Shown: one piece after another, positions 17,058 through 25,656 of the stretch | Layout: each line of letters starts with the position of its first letter | How positions within the stretch are numbered: position 1 is the stretch's first letter | Origin: G965200765 sp965203865 | Lineage (GTDB): Bacteria; Pseudomonadota; Gammaproteobacteria; Arenicellales; JAJDZL01 | DNA: 64,000 bases | Reading direction: 5' to 3' | Assembly (NCBI GenBank): GCA_965203865.1 | Contig: OZ241916.1 | Span: 2,542,001 to 2,606,000 of the forward strand | Position numbers and translations under genes: made by a program | The notes under the pieces: generated by a model | Told to the model about the DNA's origin: nothing | Seen by the model: the letters and a program-made list of their open reading frames with translations, nothing else | The model's database searches: none

Positions 17058-18485
17058 TCATCTTCTTCGCTTGTCCAGCTTGTCCAGCAAATAATCCATT
17101 CCACGATTACCCTTGATTGAATTGCAGTTTGCACACAATAACTGAAGATTATCAATATGGTCTGTACCACCCGTGCTTTTTGCAATTATGTGGTCAACCG
17201 TCAAATGCTGAATTTCAAAGTGTGTATCGCAACCATTGCAGTATCCTTCTTGTTCACCGTACAATTGGGTTTTAATCTCTCTACTGGTGTAATGTGGGAG
17301 CACACCCAAATCTGTTCTTTGAGGAATGTCGTCGCGGTGAACGATATTCTTCCATAGACCTTGATATTGCTTGACTCGCGATACAACCAGTTCCCCGGCT
17401 TTAGGCGAAATGTCAATTCCAATCCATTGGCGACCCTCAATTTCCGCGGCAACGCAGGTAGTGGCACAACCACAAAACGGATCAAACACGATATCCCCCT
17501 TTTGTGAGCTGGCAGTGATGATCCGCCTCAGCAGGGCAAGAGGCTTCTGTGTTGGATAGTCGGTACGTGCTTTACCTAGCGGCAACACAATGTCAGTCCA
17601 CAAGTTGCCAACTTGCTTTCCTCTATAGTCGCATTCATATTTTCTTCGTTGCAAGCGACCATTCTGCAAAATAACAATATTGCCTTTCTGATATTCTTCC
17701 TCCTGCTTTTTTTTACTTAATCGCCACCCCGAAGGATGTGGATTTGTAAAACCGCGCCATTCATAACACAGATTGGGGCGAGCCCCCATCCCGGGAGTGC
17801 TCCATAGATGAGAACTGTCGTCGTAGTAACGATCGCCTTTCTCGTCAACCAGCGGAAATTGCTTAATTTTTTCTGCTTCGGTGAGACCGCGATAAGGACG
17901 AAGCGAGGCATTTCCGATAGAATAGAACAGAATGCTGTCGGTTACGGTTCCCCAAGTCTTGGGAGCATGCTGATTGCCTCTTGCCGCACTTGTATGTCGT
18001 TGCCAAGTAATCTCATTGCAAAAATTGTGCCTGCCAAACATCGCATCCAACAGAATTTTCAGGTAGTGGCTCATCGTCGGGTCGCAGTGCAGATAGATCG
18101 ACCCAACCGGTTTCAGAATACGTTGCAATTCCAGCATTCTGATAGCCATGTAGATCAAATAGGACTTGTCACTTCTGGTCATTGCGACTTGAATCACCCG
18201 ATGAACACGAGGATGTTTCGCTTGGATTAGATCCAACCATGCGATGTCTACGTCGGAAAGTGTCCAAGTGTCCTTGAATGCTGCTCCGGCGGCCTTTGAT
18301 CCGATGGGTGCAGCGTAGTCGACTTTTGAATTGAAGGGCGGGTCAAGGTAGATGAGATCTACCGAATTGCTGTTCATGCCGCGCATGATTGGCAAATTAT
18401 CGCCTGTAAAGAGCGTCTTATTAGCCCAATTTGGTGGTATGGGTGGAAAATTCAAACTTGCAGAGGTAGACTTATTACGCGCCAT
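17058..18485 (-). CDS. Beta-class DNA methyltransferase fused to an HNH nuclease domain
   Basis: The 475-residue protein begins with an amino-methyltransferase domain. Catalytic motif IV DLIYLDPPFNSKVDY lies near residues 43-57, and the SAM-binding FDPFCGCATTCVAA lies far downstream, near residue 335. That order is beta-class, typical of N6-adenine or N4-cytosine methylation. TDYPTQKPLALLRRII is the conserved motif preceding the SAM site. After about residue 405 comes an HNH domain with two CxxC zinc pairs (YCNGCD, LLCANCNSIKGNRG) around LTVDHIIAKSTGGTDHIDNLQ. No separate restriction or specificity subunit is adjacent. It may be a solitary modification enzyme, a prophage relic, or a one-protein modification/cleavage system. 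Only family-level function is supported. Confidence 0.85.
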   Translation of the reverse strand: MARNKSTSASLNFPPIPPNWANKTLFTGDNLPIMRGMNSNSVDLIYLDPPFNSKVDYAAPIGSKAAGAAFKDTWTLSDVDIAWLDLIQAKHPRVHRVIQVAMTRSDKSYLIYMAIRMLELQRILKPVGSIYLHCDPTMSHYLKILLDAMFGRHNFCNEITWQRHTSAARGNQHAPKTWGTVTDSILFYSIGNASLRPYRGLTEAEKIKQFPLVDEKGDRYYDDSSHLWSTPGMGARPNLCYEWRGFTNPHPSGWRLSKKKQEEEYQKGNIVILQNGRLQRRKYECDYRGKQVGNLWTDIVLPLGKARTDYPTQKPLALLRRIITASSQKGDIVFDPFCGCATTCVAAEIEGRQWIGIDISPKAGELVVSRVKQYQGLWKNIVHRDDIPQRTDLGVLPHYTSREIKTQLYGEQEGYCNGCDTHFEIQHLTVDHIIAKSTGGTDHIDNLQLLCANCNSIKGNRGMDYLLDKLDKRRR

Positions 18486-19129
18486 GTTTCCGACCTGGTT
18501 CGAAACAAACTACTAGATTCTAACACAGTGTTTTAGTTGCTACGGATTGCGTATCAAGCAAATCGCGCTACTCGGTACGTTTTGACAAATTCAAATACAG
18601 ACTTTTGAACCATGGGCACAACCTTAGATTTTTCAGATCAACAAATTTTCTTGACTGGTAAGTGACCACCTACTGTTACCCCTTTCGATTCTCTTTTAAT
18701 GTCCATTGTTTTGTCCACATATATTCTTTTTTAATCAATAATATAATGGATTTTATGAAAAAATCATGTCCATGATAATGTCAAATTATTTGTCCAAGTA
18801 ATTGTCTGCTTATTTTGCGTAGCGAAGAAGTGGTAAAACACTTTTACACCAAAACATTGAATAGCCAGAATTTATAAATTCTGTGGAATTAGCACTGATT
18901 CAGAAAGTTGTTATGGCATAATTGAATAATAGCAGATTTCCATATGAAACGACATGAATTCATTCAATCCCTGAGGCTGAAAAATCGCTTGATAATTTCT
19001 TTGCATTATTGTCATGTCACGAACCAATCCGAGTGTTAATGGACAACTTGACACCAAGTGGTCATCTTGTCACTCACTGCACTCCCTGAATATCTGCACA
19101 GTTAACTTTCTACTTCAAACGGAAAATCT
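18486..19129. other. Long AT-rich intergenic region with repeated TGTCCA motifs
   Basis: 644 nt between divergent genes, with no credible protein. TGTCCA occurs on the plus strand at 18700, 18712, 18767 and 18791. The third copy lies in a 14-bp dyad, ATCATG-TC-CATGAT (18763-18776). A TATAAT is at 18742-18747. Further small dyads occur near 18826-18850 and at 19045-19060 (ACTTG-ACAC-CAAGT). This is probably a regulated promoter zone for the repeat protein or the methyltransferase. Confidence 0.45.
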
Positions 19130-20055
19130 ATGGCATTGAGGACCGAACTGCAATCGCAAGAAAGCGAATGCAAAACCTGTACGGACTTTGTTGAACTTGC
19201 CCGGCAGGCGGCTAATGAAACGCAGGATGAAGAGTATGTTCGCGAGCTGCTTGACAAGGCCGAATTAAACTGCCAAGACCCTTCCGAGTACGTTACCCTC
19301 GCAGCATTTTACTCATCTCAGCTTGATGAAGCAGAAACCGCAAGAGATTTGCTAGAGCAGGGCGAAGAAGCCTGCTTCGAAGCAGTCGAATTCGCACAAG
19401 TCGGCTACGGCTACGCAAATATTCTGGATGACCAGGAAAAATCCCGGGAACTTGTTCGACAAGCCAAGGAACAAGCTTCTACACCAGAAGAGGAGCAGCA
19501 AATCGCAGAGCTGGCAGTTCAGCCCGACCCCCCGAATGTTCAGGAATCGTCGGCCGCTGAGGCGGAAAGTTTTACTGAACCTTCTACTTCAAACGGAAAA
19601 TCTATGGCATCAAGGAGCGAACTGCAATCGCAAGAAAACGAGTGCCAAACTTGTACGGACTTTGTTGAACTTGCCCGGCAGGCGGCTAATGAAACGCAGG
19701 ATGAAGAGTATGTTCGCGAACTGCTTGACAAGGCCGAATTAAACTGCCAAGACCCTTCCGAGTATGTTACCCTCGCAGCATTTTACTCATTTCAGCTTGA
19801 TGAAGCAGAAACCGCAAGAGATTTGCTAGAGCAAGGCGAAGAAGCCTGCTTCGAAGCAGTCGAATTCGCACAAGTCGGCTACGGCTACGCAAATATTCTG
19901 GATGATCAGGAAAAATCCCAGGAACTTGTTCAACAAGCGAAGGAACAGGCTTCTACGCCAGAAGAGGAGCAGCAAATTGAGGAGCTGGCAACTCAGTCCG
20001 ACACTCTAGATGTTCAGGAATCCTCAGCCGCTGAGGCGGAAGGTTTTACTGAACT
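19108..20055. repeat. 474-bp near-perfect tandem duplication (two copies)
   Basis: Copy A runs about 19108-19581 and copy B about 19582-20055. The offset is exactly 474 bp (ATG at 19130 versus 19604), or 158 codons, so frame is kept. The duplicated unit includes about 22 nt of the original 5' leader (TTCTACTTCAAACGGAAAAT) plus the start codon. In copy B this leader is translated as STSNGKSMA. Copies differ at scattered positions only, indicating recent origin. Confidence 0.9.
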
Positions 20056-21913
20056 TTCCCAGTTTCAAGATCTGGCGGAAAAGTTAATCAAATCCAATGA
20101 GGCAGAACAAGCAAGAACCGCACTTCAAAAAGCCGAGCGACACCTGAATTCAATTTCTGAAGTAGTTGAATACGCGAAGTCTTTCAAGGAATTGCTGAAC
20201 GATGAAGAAGAGGCAGTCAATATTCTGAACAACGCTGAAATGGATTGCCAGTTTCCTGCCGACTATATTGAGTTGGCGCGGGGGTGCATGAGTATCGCTG
20301 CTTCAGAAGACAAGATAGACGAACTTCTGGCAGAAGCAGCCCAAATTGTAATGGAGGGCAATGAATGTATTGAAGTTGCCCAAGGGTACTGGGAGCTGAA
20401 GCAAGACAGCGAGAAGGCGACAGAATTCTATGAACAGGCGCTCCAAGAGGTAACAAATCGAGACACTCTGCTGGAGATTGCGGAAATTGCAGTATCCACA
20501 CTGAAAAACAACGACTTGGCACTCAAATGCTATCAGACTGTCCAGAGCAAGATTTCAAGTACCGCCGACTTGGCCAAGCTGGCCGTTACTGTGAGCAAAT
20601 CCCTCAAGGGCTCCGAATATGCGTCTGAGATATTCACGGAAACTGAGCAAAAAATGTCGAATGCCAGCGAACTGGTTAATCTGGCAGAGTCTGCTGTGCA
20701 AACGCTTGAAGACCCTGTACGTGCAGAATCCATCTATCGCAAGGCTATCGCAAATTCCGACAGTTTTCAGGTTCTTGAGCAAATCCTGCAGAGTCAGAGC
20801 AAAACAATAAGCAATCAGGAAATCTACAGCGAATCTCTGCATAAGATGAGGTCGCTCCCCTTGACTACCAGGGAACTATTGTCGCTGTGCCAGCATGCGA
20901 TGTCTGGCAACGAATTTGGAGAGTTTGTTGACTCGGCATTGGAAGCCGCGGAAGATGCGGCATCAGGTGCCGGCGACCTGGAAGCAGTCGAAAAGCTTGT
21001 AGCTCAAATTCAACCGGATAACACTGAACGCCTGGAGCAGCTTCAAGACAAAATTGAACGGAGACGAGCGAACGAAAGCAAGTATGCCGAACTGCAAAAA
21101 AGAGAGTCCCGGGCATCTGATGCGATGGAGTACATTCGCTTGGCGAAGGATGCAATGCTCCAGGTAGAAGACTTGCAATATGGCCGCAAGCTATTGGACC
21201 AGGCACACAATCTGCTTGTTCAGGAAGTTTTTGATATTTCAAAGTGGCTGATTGTTATCAAAGTTGCATTGGATGTTTTGAAAGATCTGGATTTGGTGGA
21301 AAGCCTCGCAAAGGATGCATCGTCAAAATGCCGTCACTTTTCCAGCGCTCAAACGCTTGCTGCTTTTTTGATTCAACTAAAAGAAGGTAATCTGGGAACA
21401 AAACTCTCAAATCACGTGCTGATGAACTGGGAGCCGAAAATGGAATCCGTTGCAGACCGTATCAAGTTCGCAAAAACTATTGTTGATATAGCCAAGGACA
21501 ATACCTGGGCAGCAAAAATTGTGTCAAATTGTGAAATTGAACAGTGCTCGTACCTACAACTTGTCGATCTTAGTGCTTTAGCCTATCAAGTGAATGATGC
21601 GGATCTCGCAGAAAAACTGATACAAGCCGCTACAACAAAATGCAACAGCCCTGATAAATTTATTCAAGTCATCAGACGGATGCGGTCTTACGGTTTTGAT
21701 GAGACTGTTCAGATAAATTTCTACCGTGAAGGAGAGCAATTTCTATCACGGGACATCGACAGGCTACATTGGGCCGAGGGCATACTTACCCATTTCAACA
21801 ACCACGATTGGGCGCATTCTGCTTATGACTCACTTGAAAACTCCATTTCTGACCAGATGACACGCACCGCCTACCTCGTCAGTCGTAAGCAAAGATTGGA
21901 AAATGCGTTGTAG
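19130..21913 (+). CDS. Large helical-repeat (TPR-like solenoid) protein of unknown function
   Basis: A 927-residue acidic protein with no signal peptide or membrane span. It is built from roughly 34-residue helix-pair repeats of the pattern (D/E)-(F/Y)-V-x-L-A ... L-x-D-x-E-x-A-x-x-L-L-x-x-A-E-x-x-C, for example EYVTLAAFYSSQLDEAETAR and EFAQVGYGYANILDDQEKS. The period and helix pattern suggest a TPR- or Sel1-type solenoid, usually a protein-binding scaffold. I recognise no enzyme motif. Residues 1-158 and 159-316 are a recent tandem copy of each other. The internal ATG at 19604 keeps the original leader in front of it, so a 769-residue form could also be made. It stands alone downstream of a long regulatory region and converges with an O-methyltransferase gene. 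Confidence 0.8.
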   Translation: MALRTELQSQESECKTCTDFVELARQAANETQDEEYVRELLDKAELNCQDPSEYVTLAAFYSSQLDEAETARDLLEQGEEACFEAVEFAQVGYGYANILDDQEKSRELVRQAKEQASTPEEEQQIAELAVQPDPPNVQESSAAEAESFTEPSTSNGKSMASRSELQSQENECQTCTDFVELARQAANETQDEEYVRELLDKAELNCQDPSEYVTLAAFYSFQLDEAETARDLLEQGEEACFEAVEFAQVGYGYANILDDQEKSQELVQQAKEQASTPEEEQQIEELATQSDTLDVQESSAAEAEGFTELSQFQDLAEKLIKSNEAEQARTALQKAERHLNSISEVVEYAKSFKELLNDEEEAVNILNNAEMDCQFPADYIELARGCMSIAASEDKIDELLAEAAQIVMEGNECIEVAQGYWELKQDSEKATEFYEQALQEVTNRDTLLEIAEIAVSTLKNNDLALKCYQTVQSKISSTADLAKLAVTVSKSLKGSEYASEIFTETEQKMSNASELVNLAESAVQTLEDPVRAESIYRKAIANSDSFQVLEQILQSQSKTISNQEIYSESLHKMRSLPLTTRELLSLCQHAMSGNEFGEFVDSALEAAEDAASGAGDLEAVEKLVAQIQPDNTERLEQLQDKIERRRANESKYAELQKRESRASDAMEYIRLAKDAMLQVEDLQYGRKLLDQAHNLLVQEVFDISKWLIVIKVALDVLKDLDLVESLAKDASSKCRHFSSAQTLAAFLIQLKEGNLGTKLSNHVLMNWEPKMESVADRIKFAKTIVDIAKDNTWAAKIVSNCEIEQCSYLQLVDLSALAYQVNDADLAEKLIQAATTKCNSPDKFIQVIRRMRSYGFDETVQINFYREGEQFLSRDIDRLHWAEGILTHFNNHDWAHSAYDSLENSISDQMTRTAYLVSRKQRLENAL

Positions 21914-21922
21914 AGAATATTG

Positions 21923-22555
21923 TTAATTCTTGCGAACAACCATCAAACCGTCGCGTACCGTTAGCAGCACATTTGCGACGCGGGAATCGTTCTGAACCCG
22001 GCGGTTAAATTCTTGTAGACACTTTGCGTCTTCCGTCTTTGGTGCCAGCACTTCGCTACTCCAGAGTACATTGTCCGCCGCGACAATACCACCCTTTGGC
22101 ATCATGGGCAGAACTGCTTCATAGTAGTTCAAGTAATTGCACTTGTCGGCATCAATGTACACAAAGTCAAATTCACCATCAAGAGTTGCAATTGTATCCA
22201 GCGCCGCACCAATTCGAATTTCGACTTTTCGCCCGTGCGGGCTTTGGTCAAAAAACGACCTTGCAATTGCTTCTCTTTCGCGCTTGATGTCCAAGGTGAC
22301 CAGTTCTCCGTCTTCCGGCATTACTTCTGCCATCGCCAGTGCCGAATAGCCGGTAAACATGCCAATCTCCAAAATTCGTCTGGCATTCGATATCTGCACC
22401 AGCATTCTTACAACGGCACCCTGTAACGGACCCGTCAGCATTTGCGGGTACTCGGAATTTTCAACTGTCCAGTCAAAAATATGGTTTACAAGCGCCGAGG
22501 GCTCTGTCGAGTGCGCTTGAGCATAGGCTTCTACGTCTTTGTCAATAAAATTCAT
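21923..22555 (-). CDS. SAM-dependent O-methyltransferase, CCoAOMT/COMT type 3 family
   Basis: A 210-residue cation-dependent O-methyltransferase. It has the family pattern RRILEIGMFTGYSALAMAEVMPEDGELVTLDI (SAM site), RIGAALDTIATLDGEFDFVYIDADKCNYLNYYEAVLPMMPKGGIVAADNVLW (metal ligands D..D.N), and NVLLTVRDGLMVVRK at the C-terminus. The family methylates catechol-like hydroxyls, and bacterial substrates are mostly unknown. It is divergent from the glxBCD cluster, with 140 nt between the two starts, so the two may share regulation. Confidence 0.88.
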   Translation of the reverse strand: MNFIDKDVEAYAQAHSTEPSALVNHIFDWTVENSEYPQMLTGPLQGAVVRMLVQISNARRILEIGMFTGYSALAMAEVMPEDGELVTLDIKREREAIARSFFDQSPHGRKVEIRIGAALDTIATLDGEFDFVYIDADKCNYLNYYEAVLPMMPKGGIVAADNVLWSSEVLAPKTEDAKCLQEFNRRVQNDSRVANVLLTVRDGLMVVRKN

Positions 22556-22626
22556 TTTTCAATACACAGGTTGTCATAAATTGTAACAAGCAGTTATAAC
22601 CTTTTTGAAAATTTTACCTTTTGCAA

Positions 22627-22644
22627 ATTCTAATGAATTAGAAT
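22627..22644. promoter_or_regulatory. 18-bp palindrome upstream of glxB, candidate operator
   Basis: ATTCTAATGAATTAGAAT is an 8-bp perfect inverted repeat around a 2-bp centre. It is 51 nt before the glxB ATG and in the intergenic region shared with the divergent O-methyltransferase gene. A CATAAT -10-like hexamer at 22660-22665 would place the dyad across the -35 region, as expected for a repressor or activator site. Confidence 0.45.
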
Positions 22645-22695
22645 AAGCGGGTTGTAACGCATAATTCAGTCCTTTCAGAACCAAAATTTTTTGTC

Positions 22696-23616
22696 ATGTG
22701 TGGAATCGTAGGGCTATACATCAAAAATCCTAAAATTGAATGTCGCTTGGGGGAGTTTGTGTCGGACATGCTTCGGGAAATGACTGACCGCGGCCCCGAC
22801 AGTGCCGGTTTGGCTATTTACAGAAACCCGGTACCCACAGGCGGGGCAAAGGTTTCATTATTCAGCTATGATGAAAACGAAGATTGGGAAGCGCGCAAAG
22901 GTGAAATTTCACAACACTTCAATACAGATTTTGATTGTAATGTTCATGCCAGCCACGCAATTCTCACCAGTGGTATTTCAATTGGAAAAGTGCAGGCCTG
23001 GATACAACTGCAATGGCCCGAACTTCGTATTATGAGTATTGGCGAGTCGATTGAAATTTTCAAGGAAGTGGGAAACCCCGTAGATATTGTGGAGCGATTT
23101 GGTTTTCGGGATTTTTCAGGCCAGCACGCTGTTGCCCACACGCGAATGGCAACCGAAAGCGCCATCACGACGGAAGGGTCACATCCGTTTTCTACCGGCC
23201 TGGACCTATGCCTGGTTCATAACGGTTCACTATCCAACCACAATCAATTGCGGCGTACACTGGTCCGGGAAGGCATTAATTTCCAGACAGAAAACGATAG
23301 CGAGGTTGCCGCTGGTTTCCTTACTTGGAGACTGAGAGAAGGCGAGTCAGTTGAACAGGCATTAGAGACCTCGATAGGTTATCTTGACGGGTTTTATACA
23401 TTCGCCATCGGAACAAAAAACGGTTTTTCAGTTTTGAGAGACCCGATTGCTTGCAAGCCAGCAATTCTTGCAGAAAATGACGATTGGGTGGCAATGGCAT
23501 CGGAATACCGCGCCATTGCACAACTACCCGATGCAAAAGAAGCACATAGATGGGAGCCGGAACCAGGACAAATCTACAGCTGGGACCATAGTACCGAAGA
23601 TGCAAGTTCGTCATGA
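22696..23616 (+). CDS. glxB: Class II glutamine amidotransferase subunit (GlxB / MgsA-like)
   Basis: A 306-residue stand-alone Ntn glutaminase homologous to the first domain of glutamate synthase. Cys2 of MCGIVGLY is the nucleophile exposed after Met removal; TDRGPDSAG, AHTRMATESAI, SHPF and LVHNGSLSNHNQLR, ENDSEVAAGFL complete the site. In the Rhizobium glx cluster and in N-methylglutamate synthase (MgsABC) this subunit works with separate GXGXG and FMN subunits, as here. The stop overlaps glxC by 4 nt (ATGA). Ammonia released here would be channelled to the FMN subunit if the complex is glutamate-synthase-like; in Mgs, methylamine is the amine source. Confidence 0.88.
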   Translation: MCGIVGLYIKNPKIECRLGEFVSDMLREMTDRGPDSAGLAIYRNPVPTGGAKVSLFSYDENEDWEARKGEISQHFNTDFDCNVHASHAILTSGISIGKVQAWIQLQWPELRIMSIGESIEIFKEVGNPVDIVERFGFRDFSGQHAVAHTRMATESAITTEGSHPFSTGLDLCLVHNGSLSNHNQLRRTLVREGINFQTENDSEVAAGFLTWRLREGESVEQALETSIGYLDGFYTFAIGTKNGFSVLRDPIACKPAILAENDDWVAMASEYRAIAQLPDAKEAHRWEPEPGQIYSWDHSTEDASSS

Positions 23617-24302
23617 AGTTTGACCTCGCAGTTGATTCGCTACGCTCGGTAAACAATACCTTGCATGAGGCCGAAAACAGTGCAAAAGAGCCTGAAGTGT
23701 TCGACATTGAACACCCGAAAGGTACACATTCTCTGGCAGTAGGCATGCGTTCGCCCGTACAGGTCAATATTCATGGACACGTCGGATACTACTGCGCCGG
23801 CATGAATCAGCAGGCAAGCATTAGAATTCATGGGAATGCAGGGCCTGGACTCGCAGAAAACATGATGTCCGGCCTGGTGGTTTTAGATGGAAACGCTTCG
23901 CAGTATGCTGGCGCTTCAGGGCATGGCGGCTTGCTGGTCATTCGCGGCAATTCAAGCTCCAGATGCGGAATTTCGATGAAAGGCGTCGATATTGTGGTTG
24001 GCGGTTCAATTGGTCACTTCAGCGCCTTTATGGCGCAGAAGGGACGACTTGTTGTTTGCGGCGATGCTGCAAACGACTTGGGAGACTCTATCTATGAAGC
24101 ACAAATTTTTGTTCGCGGAAAAGTCGGGCGACTGGGGTCGGATTGCGTAGAAAAAGAAATGCGGACCGAACATCACAACCAGCTCGAAATACTTCTTAAC
24201 AAGGCTGAACTGGATTATCTGTCCACAGAGTTTCGCAGATACGGTTCAGCGCGTAAACTGTACAATTTCAACATTGATAATGCCGATGCCATCGCAGGAT
24301 AA
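23613..24302 (+). CDS. glxC: Glutamate synthase GXGXG-domain subunit (GlxC / MgsB-like)
   Basis: The 229-residue protein equals the C-terminal beta-helix domain of glutamate synthase, with repeated G-x-x-G turns (IHGHVGYYCAGMNQQ, IHGNAGPGLAENMMSG, GASGHGGLLVIRGNSSSRCGISMKGVDIVVGG). It is structural in the three-part enzyme, holding the other two subunits. Translationally coupled to glxB by a 4-nt overlap; its last codons overlap the glxD start. No catalytic residues are expected in this fold. Confidence 0.88.
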   Translation: MKFDLAVDSLRSVNNTLHEAENSAKEPEVFDIEHPKGTHSLAVGMRSPVQVNIHGHVGYYCAGMNQQASIRIHGNAGPGLAENMMSGLVVLDGNASQYAGASGHGGLLVIRGNSSSRCGISMKGVDIVVGGSIGHFSAFMAQKGRLVVCGDAANDLGDSIYEAQIFVRGKVGRLGSDCVEKEMRTEHHNQLEILLNKAELDYLSTEFRRYGSARKLYNFNIDNADAIAG

Positions 24303-25629
24303 ATCGAAAGGACTGGACCCACGTTTTTTGAGGCCTTCGTCTATATTTCCAGACCATGTACTGGCAGAAATTCATCGGGCTGCAGATCAGGGCGTCTATG
24401 AAATTCGCGGTTTCGGGGCAAAGCGAACACTACCCACATTCGACGATCTTGTGTTTCTTGGTGCGTCAATGTCGCGCTATCCGTTGGAGGGCTACAGGGA
24501 ACGATGCGATACGGATGTGATTATCGGCGACCGGTTTGCCGAAAAACCATTGGAACTGAAAATTCCAATCACAATAGCCGGAATGAGCTTCGGTGCTCTC
24601 GGTGCAAATGCCAAAGAATCAATTGGTCAAGCAGCGACTGAAATGGGAACAAGTACAACCACTGGCGATGGCGGCATGACTAACGAAGAACGGGATTCTT
24701 CCAAAACTCTGATCTACCAGATACTGCCTTCTCGATACGGATTGAACCCTGACGACATGCGTCGAGCCGATGCATTGGAAGTTGTGGTTGGACAAGGTGC
24801 CAAGCCTGGTGGAGGGGGAATGCTACTGGGTCATAAAATTACAGAGCGCGTCGCAGGAATGCGCGATCTGCCAACAGGTATTGACCAACGCAGTGCATGC
24901 AGGCATCCTGACTGGACAGGGCCAGACGACCTTGAAATCAAAATAGCTGAGCTGCGAGAGGTTACAGACTGGAAAATCCCCATTCTGATTAAAATTGGAG
25001 CGACTCGAGTCATGTACGATGTTGCACTCGCAGTGAAGGCGGGTGCGGATGCGATTGTCCTTGACGGAATGCAAGGCGGCACAGCTGCAACTCAGGACGT
25101 TTTCATTGAACATGTGGGAATTCCAACCTTGCCCGCGGTGCGACAGGCGGTAGAATCTTTGTCGGAGCTCAACATGCACCGAAAAGTACAGTTGATCGTT
25201 TCAGGTGGAATACGAAATGGCGCGGATGCTGCAAAAGCTCTGGCTCTGGGTGCAGATGCGGTATCCATAGGCAGTGCGGCCATGGTGGCACTGGGATGCA
25301 ATCGACCCGTTTACGTTGAAGATTACAACAACTTGGGGACAGCGCCTGGATACTGCCACCATTGCCACACAGGAAAATGTCCAGTCGGAATTACAACTCA
25401 GGACCCCGAATTGGAACGGCGGTTGAAGCCGAAGCAGGGCTCGCGCTGGTTAAGAAACTATTTGACTACAATGGTGCTGGAACTTCAAACCTTGGCTCGA
25501 GCTTGCGGGAAGTCCCACGTTCGAAACCTGGAACCAGAAGATATGGTAGCCTTGACTGTTGAAGCGGCAGCAATGGCGAAGGTGCCACTAGCAGGGACGA
25601 GCTGGATTCCCGGCAGTCAAAAAAATTAA
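24280..25629 (+). CDS. glxD: Glutamate synthase FMN-domain subunit (GlxD / MgsC-like)
   Basis: A 449-residue FMN and iron-sulfur subunit. It shows ITIAGMSFGALGANAKESIG, TTTGDGGMTNEER, GQGAKPGGGGMLLG, KIGATRVMYDVALAVKAGADAIVLDGMQGGTAA (barrel), VSGGIRNGADAAKALALGADAV (FMN phosphate site), and CHHCHTGKCPVGI, which supplies the cysteines of the 3Fe-4S cluster. It catalyses the reductive amination of 2-oxoglutarate or, in Mgs, formation of N-methylglutamate. The start is ATG 24280 or 24286, inside the 3' end of glxC; the frame is open to TTG 24274. No gltD-type reductase is nearby, so the electron donor is unknown. Confidence 0.9.
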   Translation: MPMPSQDKSKGLDPRFLRPSSIFPDHVLAEIHRAADQGVYEIRGFGAKRTLPTFDDLVFLGASMSRYPLEGYRERCDTDVIIGDRFAEKPLELKIPITIAGMSFGALGANAKESIGQAATEMGTSTTTGDGGMTNEERDSSKTLIYQILPSRYGLNPDDMRRADALEVVVGQGAKPGGGGMLLGHKITERVAGMRDLPTGIDQRSACRHPDWTGPDDLEIKIAELREVTDWKIPILIKIGATRVMYDVALAVKAGADAIVLDGMQGGTAATQDVFIEHVGIPTLPAVRQAVESLSELNMHRKVQLIVSGGIRNGADAAKALALGADAVSIGSAAMVALGCNRPVYVEDYNNLGTAPGYCHHCHTGKCPVGITTQDPELERRLKPKQGSRWLRNYLTTMVLELQTLARACGKSHVRNLEPEDMVALTVEAAAMAKVPLAGTSWIPGSQKN

Positions 25630-25656
25630 TTCAAAGAAATATTTTTGGAGAACATT

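Noticed and set aside
16746..17116. Small plus-strand frames of 60-70 codons in the gap before the methyltransferase-HNH gene
   Set aside because: Short, no start signals, no family pattern; AT-rich noise.
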